Shown: positions 24,196 through 33,108 of the stretch, piece by piece
Numbering within the stretch: position 1 is the first letter of the stretch
Layout: each line of letters starts with the position of its first letter
Assembly: GCF_900163715.1 (NCBI RefSeq)
Contig: NZ_FWFF01000009.1
Span: 1-60,385, forward strand
Direction of reading: 5' to 3'
Source of the DNA: Brevibacterium yomogidense
Lineage (GTDB): Bacteria; Actinomycetota; Actinomycetes; Actinomycetales; Brevibacteriaceae
Length of the DNA stretch: 60,385 bases
Position numbers and translations under genes: made by a program
Notes under the pieces: generated by a model
What the model saw: the letters and a program-made list of their open reading frames with translations, nothing else
Database searches by the model: none
What the model was told of the DNA's origin: nothing

Positions 24196-26232
24196 TCAGT
24201 TCGTGCCGCGGAGGTCCAGCCGCAGCACGTCGTCTCCCCCGGCCTCCAGCTCGACGGGGATGCCCCAGTCCTGCTGGTAGAGGTGGCAGGCCGCATGCAG
24301 CGGGATCTCACCGCCGGGCTCACCATCGCACGACGCCGCGCGCGCGGTGATGTGGAGGACGCCGGAGCGGACCTCGGGGTTCAGCGTCAGTGACCGCGAC
24401 ATGCCGTCCTGGCCGCCGGCGCCGGAGGCGATGAGCTCCGGCGGGGTCGAGGAGACCTGCAGGTGCGTCGGATCGCCCCACCGGTCGTCGAGCTTCTGCC
24501 CGGTCGGCACGGTGAAGCCGACCTCGATCTCGAGTGCGCCATCGCCGATGGTCGTCGCGGGCCGCGTCGTCTGCTGCGCGCCTTCTGCGACGACGAGCGC
24601 TTCCGCGGGGATCGACACGGCGGTGAGCTGGTGCGCCGCGGATTCGGCGACGAGCAGGTGAGCCTCGCGGGCGTCGGCGGCCGTACCCTCCGCGTGCTCG
24701 GGGAGGACGACGAGGATGTCGGACGGTTCCGCGAGGCCGCGCGCCAGAGTGCTCACGGTCTTCGTCAGCGGGTCGTAGCGGCGGACCGCGCCGTTGTAGG
24801 TGTCAGCGATCGCGACCGACCCGTCAGGCAGTTCGGCGACGCCCAGCGGGTGCTGGAGACGGGCCTCCGCTGCGGGGCCGTCCTGGAATCCGAAGTCGAA
24901 GAGCCCCACGCCCACCTGTGTGGTGACGGTGCCGTCGCGCGGGTCGAGGCGGCGCAGCGCCGAAGTCTCCGAGTCCGCGATCCAGATCGTCCCGTCTGCC
25001 GCGGGGGCGAGGCCGGAGGTCTGCGCGTACCACGCGGGCTCGTCCGAGGAGGCGGAGTCGCGCAGCCCCTCGTTCATCGTGCCCGACAGCTGGCGGACGA
25101 CGCCGGTGCGAGGGTCGAAGTCCCAGATCGTGTGGTTGCCGGCCATCGCGATGACGACGCGCTCCGACTCCGCGGACCAGAGGACGTCCCACGGGCTCGA
25201 CAGCTTGATCGCGGTGCCGGGCTCCTCGAACGGCGCCTGCGCTCCGGGCTTGTCGGTGACGTTGTCGTGCGCGCCCACCATGAACTGCTCGCCGGTGCCG
25301 GCCAGCGTCGTGACGACGGCCGCTTCGCCGGGTGCACCCAGCCGCACGCCACGCAGCAGGTGGTTGACGGTGTCCGCGATGACGAGGTCGTAGCCGGCGG
25401 CGTCGGCGAGATCGCGCGGCAGTTCGGTGATCCCGCCGGGCTCGGAGAACTGTGCGGTGTCGTCCGCTCCGTCGGTGCGTCCCCGCACGCCCGTGCCGAT
25501 GCGCTGGAGGATGCGGGTGCCGTTGGGGTCGAACTCGACGAGCGAGTGGTGGCCGGAGTCCGCGACGAGGAGGTTCCCCTCGTGGCCGGGCACGTCAGCG
25601 AGGCGGATGACCTTGCCGGGGTAGGACAGGTCGCGCTCGACGGGTGCCGGCGGCACGTAGGGGCCGTCGCCGCGGTGGAGCGTGCCCTTCGCCTCGTGCT
25701 CAGCGGCCAGTTCCTCGATGAGGGATGCGAGACCCGCGGAATGGCCCTCGCCGGACATCGAGGCCACGATGTAGCCCTCCGGGTCGATGAGCGTGAGCGT
25801 CGGCCACGCGCGCGCGGTGTAGGCCTGCCAGGTGACGAGGTCCGGATCGTCCAGGACGATGTGCTCGACGCCGTAGCGCTCGACTGCCTGGTCGACGGCC
25901 TCGACTGTCCGCTCGAACTCGAACTTGGGGCTGTGCACGCCGATCGTCACGAGCACGTCGCCGTACTTCTCCTCGATCGGACGCAGCTCGTCCAGCACGT
26001 GGAGGCAGTTGATGCAGCAGAAGGTCCAGAAGTCCAGGAGCACGATCTTGCCGCGCAGGTCCTGGAGTGTGAGGTCCTCCCCGCCGGTGTTGATCCACCG
26101 GCGGCCGGTGAGCTCCGGGGCGCGCAGGCGGATGCCGTTCCGGGCGGGAGGCGCCGTCGCGGTGGCGGTGCCGGGAGCGGCAGCCGCGGCGGGGGCCTCG
26201 GCCTGTGTGGAGGTGTTCTGCTGAGCGGTCAT
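24196..26232 (-). CDS. Thioredoxin-like / NHL-repeat protein (NHLRC2-type)
   Basis: A 678-residue cytoplasmic protein. After an Ala-rich N-terminus, residues about 40-190 form a TlpA/thioredoxin-like domain (LTLQDLRGKIVLLDFWTF followed by CCINC, Cys72-73-76). The rest is an NHL beta-propeller with repeated strands such as GNLLVADSGHHSLVEFDPNG, YDLVIADTVNHLLRGVRLG and GSVAIADTYNGAVRRYDPLT. This architecture is conserved from bacteria to human NHLRC2, whose function is incompletely known. The ATG at 26232 is chosen for its gggagaa ribosome site 8 bases upstream. No redox partner is nearby; it is monocistronic. Confidence 0.92.
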   Translation of the reverse strand: MTAQQNTSTQAEAPAAAAAPGTATATAPPARNGIRLRAPELTGRRWINTGGEDLTLQDLRGKIVLLDFWTFCCINCLHVLDELRPIEEKYGDVLVTIGVHSPKFEFERTVEAVDQAVERYGVEHIVLDDPDLVTWQAYTARAWPTLTLIDPEGYIVASMSGEGHSAGLASLIEELAAEHEAKGTLHRGDGPYVPPAPVERDLSYPGKVIRLADVPGHEGNLLVADSGHHSLVEFDPNGTRILQRIGTGVRGRTDGADDTAQFSEPGGITELPRDLADAAGYDLVIADTVNHLLRGVRLGAPGEAAVVTTLAGTGEQFMVGAHDNVTDKPGAQAPFEEPGTAIKLSSPWDVLWSAESERVVIAMAGNHTIWDFDPRTGVVRQLSGTMNEGLRDSASSDEPAWYAQTSGLAPAADGTIWIADSETSALRRLDPRDGTVTTQVGVGLFDFGFQDGPAAEARLQHPLGVAELPDGSVAIADTYNGAVRRYDPLTKTVSTLARGLAEPSDILVVLPEHAEGTAADAREAHLLVAESAAHQLTAVSIPAEALVVAEGAQQTTRPATTIGDGALEIEVGFTVPTGQKLDDRWGDPTHLQVSSTPPELIASGAGGQDGMSRSLTLNPEVRSGVLHITARAASCDGEPGGEIPLHAACHLYQQDWGIPVELEAGGDDVLRLDLRGTN

Positions 26233-26427
26233 GCCGGTGATTCTCCCATCTGCGCGCATCCGCGCGGTGCGCGCGTGTCACACGAGGGAACATGCGCGCC
26301 GCCTCCCGTGTTCCCGGCGACTGTACGAGGGGGCTGGCACACGCCCGGGGGCCAGTCGCGGCGCCGCGGTACTCGCTGCACGTGGAGGTCTCAACAGGGC
26401 GTGCGCGCACTCTGAGACAATCACGGC

Positions 26428-27264
26428 ATGAGTGACCAGACCGCACCCGATGCCTCATCCGCCGCCACACAGGGCGCCGTTCCGCAGGAGGCCGCGGGCG
26501 ACGACGCCCGCACCATCCGCGAGCGCCTGGCACAGGTGACGGAAAATGTCCGCACCGCGTCGGAGTCCGCCCACGACGATCCCGAAGCCGTCCGGGTCAT
26601 GCTGGCGACGAAGACGCAGCCGGCTGCGCGCATCCGCGTCGCGCTTCAGGCGGGACACACGCTCATCGGCGAGAACCGGGTGCAGGAGCTGCAGGCGAAG
26701 GCCCCCGAGCTCGCGGACATCCCCCACGAGCCCCACCTCATCGGCCCGCTGCAGCGGAACAAGGTGAACCACACCCTGCGAGCGGGTGCCGTGTGCGTGC
26801 AGTCGATCGACAGCCTCGCGGTCGCGCAGAAGCTGTCGGACCGGATCGCCGCTCTCGCAGCGGAGGGTCATGAGGCGCTCGTCGCCGAGGCCCCGGGGAC
26901 GCTGCACGCCGCCGCAGACGCACCCCTGCTCGGCGTCCTTCTCCAGGTGAACACGTCACGGGAGGACTCGAAGTTCGGAGTGACGCCGGATGCAGCGGAG
27001 GAACTCGCGGAGCAGGTCCGCGAGCTCCCCCACCTGCGGATCCGCGGCCTCATGACGATCGGCTTCCCCGGCACGAGCGACGAGGAGATCCGCCCGTCCT
27101 ACGCGGAGCTCCGGGAGCTGTCCGCGCGCCTCCGCGAAACAGGGGTGCTGCCGGAGGGTGCGACGGATCTCTCGATGGGGATGAGCGCGGACTACGCCCT
27201 GGCGATCGAGGAGGGCGCGACGATCGTCCGCGTCGGCTCGACGATCTTCGGTGCGCGGGGCTGA
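26428..27264 (+). CDS. YggS/PROSC-type pyridoxal-phosphate homeostasis protein
   Basis: A 278-residue fold-type III PLP protein. Lys62 in RVMLATKTQP is the Schiff-base lysine; IGENRVQEL, HLIGPLQRNK, LLGVLLQVNTSREDSKFGV, RIRGLMTIG and DLSMGMSADYALAIEEGATIVRVGSTIFG are all family signatures. The family has no known enzymatic activity and controls PLP and amino-acid pools. Actinobacterial copies usually lie beside ftsZ/sepF, but this one stands alone, so it may be a second copy. About 15 residues of Ala-rich insert (EAPGTLHAAADAP) precede the QVNTS strand. A 30-residue hydrophilic extension precedes the usual start. Confidence 0.93.
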   Translation: MSDQTAPDASSAATQGAVPQEAAGDDARTIRERLAQVTENVRTASESAHDDPEAVRVMLATKTQPAARIRVALQAGHTLIGENRVQELQAKAPELADIPHEPHLIGPLQRNKVNHTLRAGAVCVQSIDSLAVAQKLSDRIAALAAEGHEALVAEAPGTLHAAADAPLLGVLLQVNTSREDSKFGVTPDAAEELAEQVRELPHLRIRGLMTIGFPGTSDEEIRPSYAELRELSARLRETGVLPEGATDLSMGMSADYALAIEEGATIVRVGSTIFGARG

Positions 27265-27274
27265 CCTCCAGCTG

Positions 27275-27294
27275 CCGCCGGACCGCCTCTCGCC
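27275..27294 (+). repeat. 20-bp direct repeat, left copy
   Basis: ccgccggaccgcctctcgcc; recurs at 27432-27451 with one mismatch, so the two copies bracket the long hairpin at 27310-27373. Confidence 0.75.
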
Positions 27295-27309
27295 CTCACA
27301 ACCAGCAGA

Positions 27310-27373
27310 AGCCACCAACTTTCATCAGACCGCACAACTTCTTTCCTGTGCGGTCTGATGAAAGTTGGTGGCT
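27310..27373. terminator. Perfect 27-bp inverted repeat (terminator or mobile REP/MITE-like element)
   Basis: Arms 27310-27336 and 27347-27373 are perfect reverse complements around a 10-base loop acttctttcc. The arms are clearly richer in A+T than surrounding DNA (core actttcatcaga). Position between convergent yggS and mmsB-type genes fits a bidirectional terminator, but the composition, length and flanking direct repeats are unusual for one. Confidence 0.85.
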
Positions 27374-27431
27374 ATGGCTCTGGGTGTGGAGGCTGCGAGC
27401 GTGCTGGCTTCAAGCCGGCCACGACAGGCCC

Positions 27432-27451
27432 CCGCCGGACCGCGTCTCGCC
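27432..27451 (+). repeat. 20-bp direct repeat, right copy
   Basis: ccgccggaccgcgtctcgcc; 19 of 20 bases match the copy at 27275-27294. Confidence 0.75.
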
Positions 27452-27477
27452 AGTCGGCCCAACGGCTCGTCAGCCCG

Positions 27478-28389
27478 TCACTTCTCCTTCGGCAGCCCCT
27501 TCGACTCAGGATCGACGCTGCGGATGAGGATCGACGTGTCGTAGTTCCCCCAGCCGTCGTCGATCAGCTGCTGCAGCTTCTCGTGGACGAGCGATGCCGC
27601 GGGCAGGTCGACGCCCTGCGACTCTGCACCGGCGAGCGCCAGGCCCAGGTCCTTGTGCATGAGCATCGTGGAGAAGCCGGCGGCGAACTCGCGCTCCGAC
27701 GGCGAGGTCTCGACCACGCCGGGGACCGGGTACCAGTTGCGCAGCGGCCACGAATCGCCCGACGACACCGATGCGATGTCGAAGAACACCTTGGGGTCCA
27801 GGCCGAAGCGCTGCGCGAGGACTGCGCCCTCGACGACGCCCTGCAGGCTGATCGCCAGCTGCATGTTGTTCGCGATCTTCGCCGCCTGACCCGCCGCCTC
27901 GCCGCCGGCGTGGAAGATGTTCCCCGCCATGACCTCGATGATCGGCTTGGCTTCAGCGACCACGTCCTCGTCACCGCCGAGCATGAAGGTGAGCGTCCCT
28001 GCCTGCGCGCCGCCGATGCCTCCGGAGACCGGGCCGTCGAGGAAGCGGAAGCCCCGCTCGCGGGCCTCCTTGTGCAGCGTCCGTGCGGAGTCGAAGTCGA
28101 TCGTCGACGAATCGACCAGCAGCGTCGACGTCTCAGCGGAGTCGAAGACGCCGTCCGCGTCGAGGTACACGGTGCGGGCGTGCTCACCCTTGGGCAGCAT
28201 CGTGAAGACGACGTCTGCGCCGGCGACGGCCTCGGCGATGGAGGCCGCAGGGGTGACCCCGTCCTCAGCGGCGGCGGTGATCGCGGCCTCGACCACGTCG
28301 TAGCCGGTGACCGTGTGGCCCGCTGCGATGAGATTCTTCGTCATGGGGTGGCCCATATTCCCGAGCCCGATCCAACCGATGTGTGCCAT
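27478..28389 (-). CDS. mmsB: 3-hydroxyisobutyrate dehydrogenase / beta-hydroxyacid dehydrogenase
   Basis: A 303-residue NAD(P)-dependent enzyme of the beta-hydroxyacid dehydrogenase family. Landmarks: the nucleotide-binding IGWIGLGNMGHPMTKNL (4-20), the substrate loop LDGPVSGGIGGAQAGTLTFM (118-136) and the catalytic-lysine motif GQAAKIANNMQ (Lys171). In valine degradation it oxidises 3-hydroxyisobutyrate to methylmalonate semialdehyde; tartronate semialdehyde reductases look similar, so substrate is likely but not certain. The ATG at 28389 follows an aaggagg ribosome site. Divergent from a LysR gene that probably regulates it. Confidence 0.88.
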   Translation of the reverse strand: MAHIGWIGLGNMGHPMTKNLIAAGHTVTGYDVVEAAITAAAEDGVTPAASIAEAVAGADVVFTMLPKGEHARTVYLDADGVFDSAETSTLLVDSSTIDFDSARTLHKEARERGFRFLDGPVSGGIGGAQAGTLTFMLGGDEDVVAEAKPIIEVMAGNIFHAGGEAAGQAAKIANNMQLAISLQGVVEGAVLAQRFGLDPKVFFDIASVSSGDSWPLRNWYPVPGVVETSPSEREFAAGFSTMLMHKDLGLALAGAESQGVDLPAASLVHEKLQQLIDDGWGNYDTSILIRSVDPESKGLPKEK

Positions 28390-28484
28390 GATGCCTCCTT
28401 GCATGATGCATGCGAGATGTGACGTGCGTGGCACCAGCCTATTCCCCACCGAGCAGCGGCGCAGTCCAGCACCGCTCGCAGGTT

Positions 28485-28503
28485 GCGCACCGATGGTGTG
28501 CGC
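28485..28503. promoter_or_regulatory. Candidate LysR operator in the mmsB/lysR divergent promoter
   Basis: gcgcac-N7-gtgcgc inverted repeat, about 20 bases before the LysR start in the 135-bp divergent region. LysR proteins bind such dyads between themselves and a divergent target. By-eye call. Confidence 0.4.
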
Positions 28504-28524
28504 GAGTGCAGATAGCATGCGGGA

Positions 28525-29535
28525 ATGACGAGCCCGCACGCACACCCGTCCCCCAGCCTGCGCATAGCGCCGGACGATCTCCTCGCGCTGCTGGCCGTCG
28601 CGCGCCTGGGCAAGTACACGGCCGCCGCGACCAGCATGGGCGTCAACCACACGACCGTGTCCCGTCGGATCGCGGCACTGGAGAAGGCGGTGGGCGAGCG
28701 CGTCCTCGCCGCCTCCCCCGACGGGTGGGAGCTGACCCCTCGCGGTCGTCGACTGCTGCCCGCCGCCGAGGCCGTGGAGGCCGCGCTCTCCTCCGCCGCC
28801 TCCACGACGGGTCGGGACGGAGCGGCTGATGCGCTGACCGGAACGGTCCGCCTCGCCGCACCCGCGGGCTACGCCGACTGGTTCGCGTTGCCGGTCCTCG
28901 CGCAGCTGCAGCGGGTGCACCCCGGGCTGCAGGTGGAGGTCCTCACAGCCACCCAGCGGGCGCGCCGCTACCGGTCGGGGGTGGACATCGAGGTCGTGGT
29001 CGGGCGTCCGGACGCCCCGCAGTCCATCGCACAGTTCCTCCGGCACTACTCGCTGGGCCTCTTCGCCTCGCAGGAGTACATCGAGGAGAACGGGGAGCCG
29101 GAGTCGCTCGCCCAGATGTCAGCGCACCGCCTCATCTACTATCCGGAGCACTCGCTGAGCGTCGAGGATCTGGCACACGCGACGGAGGGGCTGCCCCAGC
29201 CTGCGGGCCATTTCCGCTCTAATGAGGTCCATCTGCACGTGCGTGCGACGCAGCTGGGCGTCGGGATCGGCCTGCTTCCCACCACCGCCGGCGAGGAGGC
29301 TCCGGCGGACCGCGGCGAACATCGCGCCGGTCACGCCGGTCGCACTCACGATGGTCCGGGCGATCCCACCCACCCTGCCCTGGTGCGCGTCCTCCCGACC
29401 TTCTCACGGCCGATGGAGTACTGGGCGGCGGTGCGCCCGGAGGTCCTCCGCCGTCCCGCCGTCGAACAGGTCCTGCTGGCTCTGCGCGACGGCCTCCCCT
29501 CAGCAGCACGTACTGAGTCATCAATTCAGCACTGA
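28525..29535 (+). CDS. LysR-family transcriptional regulator
   Basis: A 336-residue regulator. The N-terminal winged HTH is clear (LLALLAVARLGKYTAAATSM, VNHTTVSRRIAALEKAVGER). The effector-binding domain follows (GTVRLAAPAGYADWFALPVL, GVDIEVVVGRPDAPQ, VGIGLLPTTAG, EYWAAVRPEVLRRP). Between the GIGLLP strand and the LVRVLP strand lies a roughly 25-residue hydrophilic His/Gly/Asp-rich stretch (RGEHRAGHAGRTHDGPGD), longer than in typical LysR proteins. Divergent arrangement suggests it controls the adjacent mmsB-type gene and itself. Confidence 0.9.
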   Translation: MTSPHAHPSPSLRIAPDDLLALLAVARLGKYTAAATSMGVNHTTVSRRIAALEKAVGERVLAASPDGWELTPRGRRLLPAAEAVEAALSSAASTTGRDGAADALTGTVRLAAPAGYADWFALPVLAQLQRVHPGLQVEVLTATQRARRYRSGVDIEVVVGRPDAPQSIAQFLRHYSLGLFASQEYIEENGEPESLAQMSAHRLIYYPEHSLSVEDLAHATEGLPQPAGHFRSNEVHLHVRATQLGVGIGLLPTTAGEEAPADRGEHRAGHAGRTHDGPGDPTHPALVRVLPTFSRPMEYWAAVRPEVLRRPAVEQVLLALRDGLPSAARTESSIQH

Positions 29536-29646
29536 GAAGCCCCGTTTCGTGTGCAGGAGTGACGACTCAATGTGCTGGAATGTCCGCTCGACACGACGGG
29601 CGGCGCCTCACTCACTCCGCACTCTCTCTCCACTCACTCAACGCAC

Positions 29647-30513
29647 TCATTCCGCGGACCAGCCCCCGTCGATCGAGTACCCGGAGCCGTTGATCGCCCG
29701 ACCGGCCTCCGACGCCATGAGCACGGCGATCGCGGCGACGTCTTCCGCCCCCGGCAGCGACGGGACCGCAGAATGCTCCAGGAAGACCTCTTCCAGCACT
29801 GCGTCCTCGCTGATCCCGCGGGTCGTCGCCTGGTCCGCGACCTGCGACTCCACCAGCGGCGTCATGACGTAGCCGGGATTGATCGCATTGCAGGTGACGC
29901 CCTTGGGCCCGCCTTCCAGTGCGGTCGTCTTCGTGAGCCCCATGAGCCCGTGCTTCGCGGCGACGTACGCGGACTTGAACGCGGACGCGCGGATCCCGTG
30001 GACCGACGACAGGTTGATGATGCGGCCCCACCCGCGCTCGTACATCACGGGCAGCGCCGCCTTCGTGAGCACGAAGGGCGATTCGAGCATGAGCGTCTGG
30101 ATGAACCGCCACTCCTCCAGCGGGAACTCCTCCAGCGGATGGATCCGCTGGATGCCTGCATTGTTCACGAGGATGTCGACGTCCAGCGGTGAGCCGCGGA
30201 ACCGCTCCTCCAGCGCCGAGGTGTCCGCCAGGTCCACCTCCCACACCTCCGCGGTGCTGACTCTCGCCGTGGCCGTCGTGCCGGCCGCCGCAGGCGCCGC
30301 GTCGCGGTAGGGGCCACCCGTCTCACCGGCATCCGCGCGGCTCGCGCCTGCTGCTTCCGCGATCTCGTCGGCGACCGCGCGTGCACCGTCCCCGTCCCGG
30401 TCGGCGAGGATGACGTGGGCCCCCTCTGCGGCGAAGGCGAGCGCGACGGCCCGGCCGATCCCGGAGGCTCCGCCCGTGACGAGGGCGCGGCGGTTGGTCA
30501 GCAGTTCACTCAT
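29647..30513 (-). CDS. Short-chain dehydrogenase, D-3-hydroxybutyrate dehydrogenase type
   Basis: A 288-residue SDR. Cofactor motif LVTGGASGIGRAVALAF, NNAG in DILVNNAGIQRIHPLEEFP, and the catalytic Ser and Tyr-x-x-x-Lys in INLSSVHGIRAS and KSAYVAAKHG. The strings AKHGLMGLTKTTALE and NAINPGYVMTPLVESQVADQ closely resemble 3-hydroxybutyrate dehydrogenases, which interconvert acetoacetate and 3-hydroxybutyrate. Residues roughly 55-88 are an Ala/Gly/Thr insert absent from that family. Two starts compete: ATG 30513 (used) and GTG 30522. It lies 58 bp after the acyl-CoA dehydrogenase on the same strand, so it may be the fourth gene of that operon. Confidence 0.85.
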   Translation of the reverse strand: MSELLTNRRALVTGGASGIGRAVALAFAAEGAHVILADRDGDGARAVADEIAEAAGASRADAGETGGPYRDAAPAAAGTTATARVSTAEVWEVDLADTSALEERFRGSPLDVDILVNNAGIQRIHPLEEFPLEEWRFIQTLMLESPFVLTKAALPVMYERGWGRIINLSSVHGIRASAFKSAYVAAKHGLMGLTKTTALEGGPKGVTCNAINPGYVMTPLVESQVADQATTRGISEDAVLEEVFLEHSAVPSLPGAEDVAAIAVLMASEAGRAINGSGYSIDGGWSAE

Positions 30514-30571
30514 GTGACCCACGTTACGTCAGGAGCGGGCTCTCACGCCCCCACTCACCTGTCCAGCAACC

Positions 30572-31768
30572 TCACTCATCCAGCAGCGCTGCCGCGTACA
30601 TCGGCCGGGCCGCGTCCTCGCTGGGCGGGTGGAAGAGCCCGGCAGTCGCATCCCGGAACACGCGGCTGATCTCGTTCCCGTTGCCGAATCCGCTTCCACC
30701 GGAGCACATGAGTGCGGCCTCCGCGGTCCTCCGCGCCGCGCGCGACGCGTTGATCCGCGCACTCACGAGCCGCAGCGGCCAGCCCGCCCCGTGGTCGGCG
30801 AGCTCATCGAAGTCCCGCGTGTAGGAGTCCAGCTGCGCGGGCACCGCCAGGTAGTCCATGTGCGCATCGGCCAGGCGCACGCGCGTCTCCGGCACCTCGG
30901 CGTAGGACACGCCCCTCTTCGCGGACTTCCGCTTCTTCAGCGCCTCCGCCCCCAGCTCCAGCGCCCGCTGCGCCACACCCGCGTAGACGGATGCGATGAG
31001 CAGCTGGAAGTTGCTCGTGATCGCGAACGTGAGCAGATCCGGCACGGGACCCGGTTCGATGCGCCTGGCCACCCGCTCCGGCTCCATCCGCACGTCGTCG
31101 AGGATCGTCGCGCGGCTGTGGGACGGACGCATCCCCATGACGTCCCAGTCATCGGAGGGTTTGATCCCGTCGGCACTGCGATCGAGGAACCCGTAGACCA
31201 GCCGCGGTTCCGCGGCATCAGAGGTGTCGAGCCCGTGCACGATCAGCCGCGTCCACACCGGGGTGAGGGAGGTGAAGATCTTCACGCCGCTCAGCAGGTA
31301 GCCGCCGTCGGCCTGCGGCTCCGCCTGCGTATTCGAACCCTGCAGCACCCAGTCGTTCGCCGGTTCGCTGATCCCGAACGCGAACACCTCGCCCGCCTGG
31401 GCCTCCTCCAGCACCCAGTCGAGCGAGTGGTCCCCCCGCGCACCCATCGCGTGGACGACGCCCGTGCACATGAGATGCATGTTGACCGCCAGCGCCGTGC
31501 CCGGTGCGGCCGTCGCCAGCCGCTGCTGCAGTCGCGTGACCTCGTGCAGCGTGAGACCCGGGCCGCCCATCGACTCCGGCACGAAGAGCCGCAGGTATCC
31601 GGACGCCTTCAGCTCTTCGAGGTCGTCGTAGAAGAAGGCGTTCTCCCGGTCGTAGTCGGCCGCCCTCGTCCGGAACCTCTCCAGCAGGTCATCCGGCAGG
31701 TAGGTCTGCGCGAGCTCCTCGTGCCGCGCCTCCCGTGCCGCCGCCGGCGCCTCGTGCGAATGCGTCAT
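30572..31768 (-). CDS. Acyl-CoA dehydrogenase family protein
   Basis: A 398-residue flavoprotein. N-terminal helical domain (DLEELKASGYLRLFVPESMG, GLTLHEVTRLQQRLATAAPG), beta domain (FGISEPANDW, GYLLSGVKIFTSLTP) and C-terminal helical bundle (LIASVYAGVAQRALELGAEA, CSGGSGFGNGNEISRVFRDA). The family oxidises acyl thioesters to enoyl thioesters using FAD; the catalytic base is not obvious by eye, so a monooxygenase-like or specialised substrate role is possible. Its start overlaps the ketosynthase stop by 4 bp, tying it to a biosynthetic-looking operon rather than classical beta-oxidation. Confidence 0.88.
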   Translation of the reverse strand: MTHSHEAPAAAREARHEELAQTYLPDDLLERFRTRAADYDRENAFFYDDLEELKASGYLRLFVPESMGGPGLTLHEVTRLQQRLATAAPGTALAVNMHLMCTGVVHAMGARGDHSLDWVLEEAQAGEVFAFGISEPANDWVLQGSNTQAEPQADGGYLLSGVKIFTSLTPVWTRLIVHGLDTSDAAEPRLVYGFLDRSADGIKPSDDWDVMGMRPSHSRATILDDVRMEPERVARRIEPGPVPDLLTFAITSNFQLLIASVYAGVAQRALELGAEALKKRKSAKRGVSYAEVPETRVRLADAHMDYLAVPAQLDSYTRDFDELADHGAGWPLRLVSARINASRAARRTAEAALMCSGGSGFGNGNEISRVFRDATAGLFHPPSEDAARPMYAAALLDE

Positions 31769-33108
31769 CGTGACTCCTCCTCGTGTCTCTCCATGCGCGC
31801 GAACAGGACCGCCGCGTTGTGCCCTCCGAAGCCGAACGATGTCGACAGCACCGTGCCCAGGTCGATCCTCCGCGCCTCACCGCGCACCAGGTCGAGGTCG
31901 AACTCCGGATCGTCCGCGTTGAGGGTGGGCGGGATGAGGCCGTCCCTCAGCGAGCGGATCGCGAGGATCCCCTCGACGACGCCGGCGGCACCCAGCAGGT
32001 GCCCGGTCGTCGACTTCGTCGCCGTGACAGGAACCTCCCGCGCCCGAGGCCCCAGCACCTCGGACAGAGCCCTCACCTCTGCCGCGTCCCCGGCAGGAGT
32101 GCCGGTGCCGTGCGCATTCACGTGGTCGACGGCTTCCGGACCCAGCCCTGCATCAGCGAGGCACGCACGCATCGACAGCGCCGCGCCGCGGCCCTCCGGA
32201 TGCGGGGCGGTCGGATGGTGGGCGTCGCTCGAGGCGCCGAATCCCGTAAGCTCCGCCAGGGCCTCGGCGCCCCGGCCCTGCGCCGTGTCCTCGGCCTCGA
32301 GCAGGATCGCAGCGGCCCCGTGGGACATGACGAAGCCCGACCGGTCGCGGTCGAAGGGGCGGCTCGCGGAGGCCGGATCGGCCTCGAAGCCGGCGGCGAG
32401 CGCGCGCAGGTTCGCGTTCGAGGAGAGGTTCACCGGACCCAGGCAATCCTCCATGCCCACCACCAGCACCGCGTCCGCGTACCCGTGCCGGATGAGTCGC
32501 AGCCCGTCCCCCAGCCCGACCGCGCCGGACGCGCACGTCGCGCTCACGCCATGCGACGTGCCGAGCGCTCCGTACCGCTGGCTCAGCAGGGCCGCCGCCC
32601 CATCGGGCGCACCGTAAATCGCAAGCGTCAGCGGCACCGACCGAGGTCCGCCCTCGTCGTACGCGCGCGTCGCGGCCTGCATCGCATCGACGGGTCCTGA
32701 CCCGGTTGCAGCGAGGACGACGAGACGCTGAGGATCCCAGGGGAGATCGTCGGGCGCCGGCACCACCGCCGAGGCCGCTGCCCGGTCCCCGGAGGCCGCC
32801 GAGACTCCTGGATCGGCTTCTGCTCCGGATACCTTGATCGCCTGCGCGACAGCCTGGTCCGCGGCGGCGATGGCCCACTGCTGGACCGGACTGAGACGAC
32901 GGGCGAGCGCGCGCGGCAGATGCGCCTCGGGGTCGAAGTCACGCACCTGGCCGCCGATCCGCACCGGCAGATCTGCGAACTCCTCACCCTCGAGCACGCC
33001 GATGGCACTGCGGCCGGCGCGGGCCGCCTCCCACAGCGCGTCTGCGCTGTTCCCGCTGGGTGTGATCGCACCCAGCCCGGTGACCACGACGCGCCGCATC
33101 TCCGTCAC
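31765..33108 (-). CDS. Beta-ketoacyl synthase (FabF-like)
   Basis: A 447-residue condensing enzyme. Catalytic triad visible: Cys192 in GVSATCASGAVGLGDGL (most FabF have TACA), His333 in NAHGTGTPAGDAAE and His370 in KSTTGHLLGAAG, with the conserved Lys365. The end SFGFGGHNAAVLF is standard. Catalyses decarboxylative condensation of an acyl starter with a malonyl-type extender on a carrier protein. Residues about 93-122 are an Ala/Ser/Gly/Asp-rich insert not present in FabF. Flanked by ligase and acyl-CoA dehydrogenase genes with 4-bp overlaps, so it is probably not the housekeeping FabF, which normally sits with fabD/acpP. Confidence 0.92.
   Translation of the reverse strand: MTEMRRVVVTGLGAITPSGNSADALWEAARAGRSAIGVLEGEEFADLPVRIGGQVRDFDPEAHLPRALARRLSPVQQWAIAAADQAVAQAIKVSGAEADPGVSAASGDRAAASAVVPAPDDLPWDPQRLVVLAATGSGPVDAMQAATRAYDEGGPRSVPLTLAIYGAPDGAAALLSQRYGALGTSHGVSATCASGAVGLGDGLRLIRHGYADAVLVVGMEDCLGPVNLSSNANLRALAAGFEADPASASRPFDRDRSGFVMSHGAAAILLEAEDTAQGRGAEALAELTGFGASSDAHHPTAPHPEGRGAALSMRACLADAGLGPEAVDHVNAHGTGTPAGDAAEVRALSEVLGPRAREVPVTATKSTTGHLLGAAGVVEGILAIRSLRDGLIPPTLNADDPEFDLDLVRGEARRIDLGTVLSTSFGFGGHNAAVLFARMERHEEESR

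Noticed and set aside
27380..27430. tRNA-like T-loop (ggcttcaagcc) after the long hairpin
   Set aside because: No acceptor, D or anticodon arms can be built around it.
29600..29650. cactca-rich stretch between the LysR and SDR genes
   Set aside because: Irregular, imperfect and short; no clear period or hairpin beyond chance.
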